Assembly (NCBI RefSeq): GCF_028583425.1
Contig: NC_072801.1
Span: 21,038,001 to 21,102,000, forward strand
Direction of reading: 5' to 3'
DNA: 64,000 nt
Origin: Eublepharis macularius
Lineage: Eukaryota > Chordata > Lepidosauria > Squamata > Eublepharidae
Position 1 is the stretch's first letter. Each line of letters opens with the position of its first letter. The notes below the pieces were generated by a model. It made no database searches. It saw only the letters and a list, made by a program, of their open reading frames with translations, and was not told where the DNA came from. This document shows, piece by piece, positions 12,601 through 24,600 of the stretch. Made by a program: the position numbers and the translations under genes.

Positions 12601-15600
12601 TAAACCCCCACAATAGATCTGTAAAATATAAAAACATCCTAATTTGCGTCCTAGTAGAATATAAAGAAGGGTGGGTATTGTGGAGTAGGACTTACCACGG
12701 TGTGTATCAAAGTTATTTGAATAAATCAGAAGGGCCCTTATTGGCTTCAGAGCATACCATTGTATGGGGTTGAGATAAAGGCACAATTTAACAGCTGAAC
12801 ATGATTTTAAAAACTTGTGAGCAAATGATGTTCCGGTTTGCAAAGATTTAGATTATTATAACCACCAGTTTATCTGATTATGCCATTATAACTACACTAA
12901 CTCGCTCTGTCTGTTCTCAGTGGAGCTTTCCAGATTGTCTTCTGTCAACTCATTAGCATGGTAGAATGAGCAGATATAAATTCAGTTTTGAACAGATGAT
13001 TCTCTTTGCATCCTGAGAGGTCAAACGCAATAGACACTAAATTGGGTTTATATTCTTAGAAGCATCTTTCTCTCTGAAAGTGGAAGGGTTAGAATGTTAT
13101 CATTTTTTAAAAAATCTAACATTAATAACCTAGCAAGTTTTAGTTGCATATCAGCAATATGCTGGCATCTGATAAATATATAAAAAAAACCTTCCTGCAG
13201 TCTTCACTCCTAACGATTTACTTTGTAACTATTGTGATGTGATAAATTATTTGCTATCTTGGGCTGTCAGAAGGCTATTTGTAGACTGCCTGCGGATCCT
13301 TGCTGGCTGGAAAGAAGTGAGGGAGGAGTTTTCTGGGCAGGGAAACAAATCTTGCTGGGTTTTTATCTGATTTTGAGCTGCTGCTGTCATGAAAGTGTGG
13401 GGGGGTCTGAAATATTCCCAGCTGAAACTTTAGAATGTGTATGAGGAAGAGGGTTCGGGTTGCACGCTTCTCAGCAAAGAGTAGGGAAATGCTTTGTTCG
13501 CTGTTTCAGTTTCACTCTGCCTTTCCTCCAAGGAGCTGATAGCAGTAGGTTCCCCATGGCAAGATAAGCTAGGAGAGAGCAACTGTCCCAAGGTTTGGGG
13601 AACTTCACTGCTGACAGGGGATTTGAACCCATGAATCCCCAGTCCAGTCCTCTGTCCGCTGTCCCCTGTTCCAAAGAGCAACACTGAGTTGCTTTTGAAA
13701 GCAGAGGAACTTGCAGAGTCTGGGCCAAGGTGAATGAGACTGTTTGGAAGGAGGTTGGAGCAAAAGTCAAAGACTGTGAGCAAGAAAATGAGAGGAAGAA
13801 GGGTCCTTTGGGGGGTCGCCTGAAGTCACTGATAGCACTTCACACACATACAAACCGGCAGGCCTTTTTTTCAGGTGGAACGCAGTGGAATGGAGTTCCG
13901 GCACCTCTTGAAAATGGTCACATGGCCGGTGGCCCTGCCCCCTGATCTCCAGACAGAGGGGAGTTTAGATTTCCCTCTGTCTGGAGATCAGGGAGCGGGG
14001 CCACCGGCCATGTGACCATTTTCGCTGAGGGCGATTTAAACTTTAAACCCCCCCCCTCTTCCAGCTGACCCAAAGTGACGTCATTGTGTGGTCCTGACTT
14101 CCACCACCTCTTTTCCCAGAAAAAAAGCCCTGCAAACTGGTATTATGTAGAGCTGCTTTGGTCAACAACTGGATAGTGAATCCATTGATGTTAAGGAGAT
14201 GGCAGCAAGGGTTATAGAGTAGGTACATTGCTCAGGGGGAATGCATGCTTCAGGGTTTTATGTCTGGAAGGCTATTAAGTGCCATTTGGCTATTTTTGAT
14301 GGATATCTCAGTACCTTCACCTTCAGGGCCTCTCACTAGTAGGTTTTCAGTCCCCCATTAATCTGACAGAGCCATGGCTGAACTCACCATTGCCTCGTCT
14401 GACTGGCAGCAGCTCTCCAGGGTCTCAGAACTAGTTGGAGATATTGTGGAATTGAGCTTGAAACATGCTGAATTCAAAGCCTTTGTTGGACCACTAAGCT
14501 GGGGTTCTTACTCATGTTGCTGTATTCTCTCCCCGGTGTTCAGTCCATCATCTGACCCAATCCAGTGAGGAGATCTCACTGCTATCTTGTTTTGTTGCTA
14601 AACTGTGTGCTCAGGGTATCTTTACTGATACTTAATCTAAATTTCTTTCGTTGTGCATGTGCTGTTTGTGGCACACGAACAAAGCGGCACACAAGAGCAA
14701 TACGTTGCATGTTGTATATTAATATTGCCAGCAACATATTTTCAGGGCGAGGGCAAACTACTAAATCTCATTCTCCCTCCCCAGGGAATCCAGTTCCTCA
14801 TAGAAAACGACCTCTTGCAGAACACAGCAGAGGACATTGCACAGTTCCTTTATAAAGGGGAAGGTCTAAATAAAACTGTAATCGGAGATTATCTCGGCGA
14901 AAGGTAAGCAGAGACTAGTCCAGGTGCATTCATATTAGATAGGCGTGTGTGTGTTATGTGCCGTCAAGTCACCTCCAACCTACAGCAAAGGATATTTAAG
15001 AACAGAAACTGTACGAAGAGTATATGCGGATCTCTTGGGGCTGTTTTTCAGTACTAAATGTTTTTAAAAACCACTTACATGTGTGTGTACATCTTCACTG
15101 TTCTTCCTTTGGTTGAGGAAAGTTATATATGATATGAGTATACAATCATGAGATATAAGTGTTTGTGTTTTAGTGGTGCAGAATCTTGGGATTTTGGAAT
15201 TAGATCTTGGTAATCACATGTGTTAATGTTAAGCCCAGAGAAAAGAGCTTTCCTGATCTCCATAGGCAGCTGGTTGCATAATTATTACCTATTAGTAAGG
15301 GTATCGTGTGGACTAATAATAGTCATTTGTATTTATTTAATTTTACCCTCTGAACAATCCATTATTGGTGCTAGATATCTTAGTCCCTTGAGGGAACCTG
15401 CCACTTGGGGGGCAGTTTTAAGCTCTTAATGTGAACAAATGAAATTAGTAATGATATGAAGACTATTCCAGTTTTCAACCTCATTTAAAAACATATCAAC
15501 ACAACAGCTGTGACAAATGTGCAATTTAAGTTGCTCTCTTGGAGCTTTATTGAGAGCTTGTTTCTCCTTCTGGACTTCTTAGTTTGCAGGCAGTTTCAGG

Positions 15601-18600
15601 GTCTCCTTTCTCCCCTGATACATGCCTGCAAACAGTAAACATTACAAGTATCTTAATAGAGACCAGATGCCTGGTTGTGATGTAGTGCTTCACATATGTG
15701 GGTCGAGAAGGTGTGAATTGTCTTTCATAAACTCTTGCAGTCATTTAGTTACAGATATAAAAATAGCAATTCATACACTGAAAATGCCCGCATAGCGTGC
15801 CAGCTTTTCTTAGAAGCCCAGTTTTCTTGGAGTTTGTATGGGATACACTGTGTTGCAATGGAACTTTTAAAATTGTTGCACTCTTCCTAATCAGCTACAA
15901 AGTACTGTCATATTCGGCATCCTCTCTCACAGGGCATGGAGAGAGCTATAATTGTGTACCTGTTTTTGGGATGGGGGCTCAAATCCCTTCAACGTGACTT
16001 GTATTTTAGAAGATGTTGGTAGCTGGCTTCTGGCGGCAGTGGTGGCTCCCATAGGTGCTTGGCCTTGGCGGGGAGGTCCATGCTGAGGTGGCAGTGATTT
16101 TGGGGGCCCATCTGGAGTTTTGGCCAGTGCTAAAGAATCACTAAGACTGCTCCTGCCCTGCTTATACTAGTATGAGCTTGGAGCAAACCTGGAGGTATGT
16201 CTGTCCTCCCCACTTCCCACCTCCAATTCTTCTTGTGAGTATTCACTAAATAACATTAATTATTTCCTTTGTGTCCTTCTGTTGAGAGAAAAAAACTGAA
16301 CCTGTTGTACATCTCTTTATTTCCCTTGGCAAGCACTCCCATAGTAGCTATGCAAAACAACTTGTTCGTATCCTATGTAATTAGTGGGATTCCCCACCCC
16401 CCAACATATTAATTAAAATACTTGAAAAGGTTTATGTTCACTTAGCAGATGACAAAGGGCAACTTTTCACTGTAGAAACCAGCCTTCCTATTGTTGGGGT
16501 AGAAACTGATCTGCAGCATTTTCCTTGGATTATGAGTATAAAACATATCCTAAGGATTGCAGCACAGCATACGCGGGTGTGTGTGTGTGATGGTGTTAAG
16601 TTCATGTTGTCGTTGAGCCAAAATAGTTATTTCATTTACTTTTTCTCTTTAAAAATCTGAATGTGCCTGAATGTGCCTAGATTATAAAATACAAGCAGTA
16701 CGTTTTAGAACAGGAGAGCAAGAAATGTGTAATGCTAAGTAAAATGTTAAATTAGCTAATCCACTTCTGCACAACTTTACTTTCTAACTTTGTGATGTCA
16801 TGTGCTTTTATCAGAATTCTGAGATGCCAAGTCCTGATTTAAAGAAGAGCAGGCTTCTAGCACTCATGACTAGGGATGTGCACCCGAAAAATATTCGGGT
16901 TTCCCACTTCGGGTTTACTGGAAGCGTGAAAAAGCTTCAGAATAAACCCTGAAATCCGAAATGGCATGCTGCTTCGGATTTGGGTTTCTAAGTCATAAAG
17001 ATTCGGTGCATACTGAAGTGAGGGGGGAGGGAGGAGGCCACCCCCACCCTTAAACTCCCACCCCCACGTTTTAACCCCACCCCCACCTCACTTATCTGGT
17101 CAGGCTCCAGCTGGCCGTCCCTGCCACTGGTGCAGTTGGCCAGCAGACAGCGCCTTCCCTGCCGCCACCGTGGCCAGCACGGCTGGCCAGCAGAGAGGGT
17201 CTTCCCTGCCGCTGCCACTGTGGCTGGCCAGCAGATAAGGCCTTCCCTGCTGCCTCCACAGCTGGTGCGGCTGTCCAGCAGAGAGGGCCTTCCCTGCTAC
17301 CACTGCGGCCGGCGTGGCTGTCTGGCAGACAGGGCCTTCCCTGCTGCCGGCACCATGCTGGCGTGGCTGGCCTGCAGAGAGGGCCGCCGGAGAGGGCCAC
17401 CAGAGGTCAGCGGGGAGGCAGGAGGGCCTCCTCCTCCAGCCAGTGCCAGGTAAGTGGGGGTGGGGAGGAAAGGGTGGGAATGGTAAAGTTTAAAGGGCCC
17501 TGCCGCTTGTGAAAGGGCCCTTTAAACTTATCTTCTGAGACCGCCGAAACTTCCCAAAGCATTACAAATGCTTTGGGAAGCTCTGCTTCAGGATTTCCGA
17601 ATTGATTCAGAAATAACGAAGCTTTCCAAATCAGGCCCTATTTGGGTATTTTACCCAAATTGGATACCCAAAGCACACACCCCTACTCATGACTATATAG
17701 CCAGGTTTGACAATATATTGACTACTGAAGCCCAAGCTAATTTTTTCATTTTCAAGTCTACAATCCTGAGACTTTTCTGTGCACAGCTTTTCTTGAACTG
17801 TCTTTGGACAGGGAAATAGCACACACGTGAAAACAAATTGCAACACCTTTCCCCTTCCTACAGGCAGCTGGAGACAAATCAGTTCGTGCTTGACTCCTTT
17901 TCATATTTGATGCAGAGTTTGCCATCTTAGAAGCTTAGCCTTTACCTTGCTGGTACAGAGGGTTCTTGAAATGTCCTGCAGGTGACTAATTGCAGTTTGG
18001 CTTCAGGTACCTCCTGTTTGAAGACGTGGATCTATATAGGTATATATGGATCTACCTTTTGGACAAGATTTGCATGATAATGCGGTGCTGGACTATGACA
18101 CACTGCGGCCTTACTGTTTTTCATCCTATCTTCTTGGTGTCGATCAGTTGTCTAATTGTGGTTGGTAGACTGGATGCAGAGGAGCTGCTTGAGGCCGTGT
18201 GAGTGAAACACAGGATGGGCTTTATTGATTAGGTCCAGCCCTTGCCCCTTCATGCAAGTGCACAGTCATGGAACTGGATGGGACAAGAGGGATCAGAGTG
18301 GTAAACTAATATTGCCGTTACATTTTTTTTGTCTCCCCACAGGGATGATTTTAATATTAAAGTACTTCAAGCTTTTGTTGAACTCCATGAGTTTGCTGAT
18401 CTCAATCTTGTACAAGCTTTACGGTAAGGATGCTGAACCTTTAAAATCATACACATTTTCTTTCATCTTTTTGCAGTTGTTGCATGCAGAAGCCACAGAT
18501 ACATTTAGGTTGGGGGCCCCCCACCTTTTAGATTTTTTTTTTTTAAGATTTATATTCCGCCCTCCTTGCATAAGCAGGCTCAGGGCAGATTACAATTTAA

Positions 18601-21600
18601 TAAAAGCATTACAATATAAACTGTATTAAAACAGTTTAAAACTATTTAAATAACAGTATAAAACAGTATCGTATAAAAATAGATAGCTGCACTCAGTAAC
18701 AGGTGGACACTTCTGGATTTTCGGAAAAGGATAGTAGACGGCAAATGTGAGAGCAGGGGCAGTTGCAAAATGGCTGCCATGTGGAGAGGACCAGTCTCAA
18801 AATGTTGGGGGATTCTGAGTCAAGCATCCTCTGTCAACGGGGGCAGTCTTGGCTAGCTCTACAATGAGGCGATGCCCCTTCTGGTGGATTTGGGGAGGCA
18901 GCAGCCTCTGCTTCCGCCACTGCCACTACCTCGTCCCCACTGCAACCCCATCCCTGCCCATGAGCCGGAGCACCTAAAGTTCCTTCTCTCTTCATCCCTC
19001 CTGGCCTCTTTAGAAACAGCACAGCAAGTTACACATGCTCCACAGGGCTCCCTGAACTCTTCCAAGGCACAAGAGTTCAAGAAACAGTGTGTGCTGCTTG
19101 CCATGCTCTGTAAAGATGGTAATGGTGAAAGATGGCTCATTTCTCGTTCCCCCCTGAAACGTGCAGCCACGAGGAGAATATTGGGTGTATTGAGAGGGCT
19201 TGTCTTGTTGGGTGAGACCCAAAATGAAATGACTCGGCCCCCACATCCAAGTCCTCTGCACTGTGTTAGGGGCTCCTCAGCAGGTGTGTGAGACTATCTC
19301 AGCCGACAAAGTGATGTGGAAAAGGCTCCCTGAGAGAAGAAAGTTTGAAACGTAGGAGTCTAAAACGTTCCCCAACAGGCATCCAATTGATGCTTGAGCA
19401 TCTTTACGTCTCATTGATTTCAGTGGAGCGATCCCGTTGGAAGTCTGCAGGACTTGGAAGTGTTTGACTCTGCCTGGGTTTTACCCCCTTAATGTATCTG
19501 ACTCACCATATCTAATTGCTGGTATGGGAGTTGCACTTCCCTGTACATCAAAAAAGTTGCCTTGATTGTCCCTGGAAGCACTTTCATCTTCTGGGGTGTC
19601 TGCTGTACCTTCAGAGAACAAAGAACATCTGCTCAGCCCCTGGTTCTGTTTGGGGAAGCAGATAAATAATTTCTGATTAGGATGACTTACTGGTGAATTA
19701 GCAAACAAAACAAAACACTGCAGTGTTTCTTGTCTGATACAAAAGTTGTGTGTATTACCTTTGTAGGCAGTTCCTGTGGAGTTTCAGGCTTCCAGGAGAG
19801 GCACAAAAGATTGATCGTATGATGGAAGCTTTTGCTTCACGTTATTGTCTTTGTAACCCCGGAGTCTTTCAGTCTACAGGTTAGTACTGGCTATGGCTTT
19901 CCTATCCCAGTTTTTTTAAAAACTGTCATTATTTATTTATTTTGTTTAATTTATAGTCCGCTTTCCCCGCAAGCAGGTGTAGAGCGGATTAACAACATAA
20001 ATACATATAATAAAACAAATTTAAACACATAAAACACTGGTAGCATCATGTAATTACAGCACTAAAAGCATACTAAGGCAGCTCACATTGCACCCTATGT
20101 CTCAACCTCTTCAAGATCTGAGGGGCAGGATAGCTAAGATTTAGTCAGTACAGGGTTGGGGCACATATTCTCCCCCCCCCCCGCTACTGGGAGGGGCTAG
20201 TTGGATGATTCATCTGCCTCAGCCCTCATAAGCCAGGTGGAATATCTCCATCTTACAGGCCCAGTGAAATGACAGCAGGTCTTGTTGAGATCGGGCCTCC
20301 ACAGACAGAGAGTTCCGCCAGGTAGGTGACAGGACTGAAAAAGCCCTGGCCCTGGTTGAGGCACGGTGAGCCTTCTTAGGGTCAGGGTTGGATAAAATGA
20401 ATAATGTAAGAAGAACCCCACTAGACTGTACCAGAGGGGCCATTTTGTCCATAAGTGGCCCGTCATCTGCCTTCAGAAAACTCAAAAGGATGACGTGCAG
20501 GCAAACATTCTTCCCTTGCAGTTGCTTGCCCAGCAACTGGTATCCAGCTGCCTGTGTTACATATTTCTCTTGCACTTCCTCTGTTAGTGTGGCCCACATG
20601 TTTCCCCCTCCTCTGCTTTGGTTGGGCCGACAGACCCAAGTTCATTCACTGAGCCTCCTGGCAGAGTTGGGTATTCAAACGAAGGTCTCGTTTAACACTT
20701 TAACCACCACACCACACTCAGAGGTGCACTGGCTTTGTGATTGAGAGGAAGCAAGCTGTAAATCTGTAAGAATCTAGTTAAGTAATAAGTAATGCTGTTC
20801 TTAGCTGTGCCCTGACTGAGGAATCCTGTACTATCTTTCTATTTTTCTATTGCAGTGCAAAGATTTTTAAAAAATGTCATTGGGAGGGAAAGCATCACCT
20901 GCCAAGTTAGCTAATGGATAATATGTATATGATACAGGTGTGCCTTCCCCAGTTTCTCTTGAGTAGGGCCTGGATGAGACTAGTTAAATTATAATACACC
21001 CTTGAAAAATCTGTCACATTTTAATCCCATCTTCCATCCAAGGAAATGCAGGTTCTTCCCAACTTGGTCTTTTCAACAACACTGCGCGGTAGGATAGACT
21101 GAAAGAGAGTGACTGGCCTAAGATGCGCTTCATGGCAGGGTTGGGGTTTGAATCTGGGTCCTCATCAGTCTCAGCCCTCTGCACCACACTGACTTGTCTC
21201 ATCTGTCACCTTGTCTCCTTGGGATTTTGTCTAACAATGACCAGGAAGTTAAGAATACATCTTTAGTAGTTCAGAAGTACAGTTTCTAAAAGTAATAATC
21301 TGAAATCATTTAATTGAAACCTCCCTCCCAGTATCACAAACATAAGAACTTGTGTTCAAAGGTCAAAAGGTAGCTTCTCTCTTTGCACAAGAGTAGTGGG
21401 AAAGGGAAAAGGACTTCTCCTTATCTTGCTGGGTTTTATGGGGTGTGAAGTGGTGTAATTATTCTGCTTTTGGTATTGTGTTTTTCAGATACGTGCTATG
21501 TGCTGTCTTTTGCAATCATCATGTTAAACACTAGTCTACATAACCACAATGTACGAGACAAGCCAACAGTGGAGCGGTTTATATCTATGAACCGCGGTAT

Positions 21601-24600
21601 TAATGAGGGTGGTGACCTCCCAGAAGAATTGCTGCGGGTAAACTATTTTATTATTTATTTATTTATTTCAAATTTCTATTCCGCCCTCCCCGTGAGCGGG
21701 CTCAGGGCGGATAACAACATATTAAAATACAATAAAAAATTCATCTACATTAAAACAACAGTGTATTAATACACATTTAAAACAAGATGGTGGACAGCCT
21801 TCACAGGGAGGGTTAAGATTTTATACACCCCTTTTTTCAGGCCAGCGGAGGCCCAGCCTCAGCCATATGCCTTGCGGAACAGCTCTGTCTTGCAGGCCCG
21901 GCAAAAGGATAGTAGGTCCTGCTGGGCCCTGATTTCAGCAGACAGAGCATTCCACCAGGTGGGAGCCAGGACCGAAAAGGCTCTGGCTCTAGTCGAGGCT
22001 AGGCAGGCCTCCTCGGGGCCAGGAACCACCCACAGCTGTTTGTCCCCTGATTGGAGTGTCCTCCGGGGAATATATGGGAAGAGACGGACCCGTAGATACG
22101 CTGGTCCCAGTCCGCACAGGGCCTTATAGGTCAGTACTTGAACCTTGAATCTGATCCGGTACTCCCCTGGTAACCAATGCAGCTCGCGTAAGAACGGTGT
22201 TATATGCGCCAACTACCATGAAAACTCTGGGGTTTGCTGTCATTTTACGTTGTTGTGAGGCCAAGGAACAAATCCTTCAGTTCTGGCATCAACCTCTGTG
22301 GGAATAGTAGGATATGGCAGTGGATCGTCACAGAGGAAGAGGGATCTATTCTTATGCAATGTGTTCAAAGAGGGATCTGCTCTTTTCTAATGCAGCCCTG
22401 GTCTTGCATGCAAGGAGCCTGTGATGGTTCCCAGCCTAGTCATGCTGTTCATGACCTTTAAAGCCCTTTGTGGCCTAAGACCCTGCATATCTAAAGGACA
22501 ATCTGTTCTCATATGTCCCCAGTTGTGGTCCTCAGATTGCCACCGGTTAGTTTTCCCTCTGCATGCAGATAATAGACTAGACCATGGGATATTTTTGGTG
22601 CATGGTGTTCAGGAATTTACTATTACATAATTCCCAAGTCTGGGCTGACATGCACACATCTGGCCTAAGATGGGTTGCAGAATATCTTCACAGCATTGGA
22701 TCTTCTTCCAGAACCTGTTGACTGTGCTTTGCAGAAACACAAATGTTGTTGAACTTCCTCCCCTCATTCTGTTTTCTTTTAGAATCTGTATGAAAGCATT
22801 AAAAATGAGCCCTTTAAAATTCCAGAAGATGATGGGAATGATTTAACCCATACGTTTTTTAACCCTGATAGAGAAGGCTGGCTGCTGAAATTAGGTCAGT
22901 AAAAGAGGAGTCATTCCCTGCTGCTTTATTTTGTCTGTTAGTATGTGATGTTTTGCATTTGTTGGCTTCTGTGTTTATAAACCTAATGCAACAAAACAAA
23001 TATTAACTTCTGCTCAAAATGTTCACTTTGAAAAGGTTGCCAATCCAGGATTCTTTTATAAAATAACTCCTTTATTAACTCCACAGTTAGCAGTGTTGGG
23101 TGGAGTTTGATTCTGGCATTTGGGGTTGAAACCTGAGAGGAAAGGGATTCTTGCCCCCTCATATGCCTTCCAGATAAAAGTTCCGTTTGTTTGAAACAAT
23201 TCCCAAGTATACTGTAATATTAGTTTCGCAACTAGGATTTCTGCACACATGCCAAAAAAAAATTCTTCTGCCTCCCCCCACCAAAGGTTATTCCTGTATG
23301 TCTTTTATTCCCCCCCCCCCGCCCCATACTTGTGCATTTCTCTTTTGGTTTGATTTTTGGCTATGATTTTTGAAACCAGTGGTTCTTAAATGTGCCTTCT
23401 TGTTTTCCTTATGGCCTATGACCTCTCACCTTTCTGTTCTGTGACTGGCTGTTTCTGCTTATTCTGCATTAGGAGGTATGTACCTGATGGCTTTTCTAGC
23501 CTCCCTCTTGATCTGTTGCTTGTTCTTCCATTTCCTACCCCCCACACACTTCTTGCCTTCTTCCTTCTGTTTCCTTTTTTAAAAAAAAATTTAAGCGTTG
23601 GTGGGATTGCTCTGCTTTTCACTTAATGTCACTAACTTCAAGAGAAGCCAGTGGGATTCTGCTGGTCCCATCAGTTAATGAGTTTGCTCACTGACTTGAA
23701 ATGCTTCAGTTTACCGTCAACCACCTTGAAGCACCTAAGGCCTTTTTCTACGCAGTTTTTGTTCCCTGTAGAACTTGGGAGCCGAGCATGAGGCCCTTGT
23801 GTCTATGTCATCCGATGTCCATTCGTGTTCCTTGTAGAAATTACTGCACCTTCTGTCCTATTTTTGATGGCCTCCTATGAATGACTTCAACAGGATTTGA
23901 CTAATAATGGGTGGCCTACCTTCTTGGTTATACTTGCGTCATGTCAAGCTTTTTTAATAGTTAAAAAAAGAAACATGGACATATCACAGGATTTAATCTA
24001 GGCTGAAGTATGAGTTCAGCAGTTTTACCCATCTGATACACAAAAGCTTTACATGTATGCAGGGCTTTTTTTCTGAGAAAAGAGGTGGTGGAACTCAAGA
24101 CTGCACAATGACGTCACTTTGGGTCAGCTGGAACAACGGGGGAGTTTTTTAAAGTTTAAATGGCCCTTGGTGAAAATTGTCACATGGCCAGTGGCCCTGC
24201 CCGGTGATCTCCAGACAGAGGGGAGTTTAGATTGCCCTCCATGCCGCTGGAGCGGTGCGGAAGGCAATCTAAACTCCCCTCTGCCTGGAGATCAGGGGGT
24301 GGGGCCACCAGCCATGTGACCATTTTCAAGCGGTGCCGGAACTCTGCTCCACCGCGTTCCAGCTGAAAAAAAGCCCTTCATGTATGGCAAAAATGCAGAA
24401 TTGCATCTGAGGTGAAGCTCTGGAATGCTCGAGCAGCAAATACATCTGAAAGGAAGGCTTCTTGACCCTAGAATGTTGTTTCCTCTGATTTTTTTGTAAA
24501 TGTAAGCTGCTTTGGAGGGTTTTATCAAAAAGCGGAATATATGTATTAAAAGAAAATGATTAAGTTGATGTTGGCTGACCTTTGATCGTAATACATTGCA

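Noticed and set aside
17100..17440. Possible CRISPR-like array
   Set aside because: Repeats are diverged, contiguous and GC-rich without unique spacers, in a vertebrate genome.
17092..17453. Overlapping long open frames on both strands
   Set aside because: They come from a GC-rich tandem array inside a transposon and have no family resemblance.
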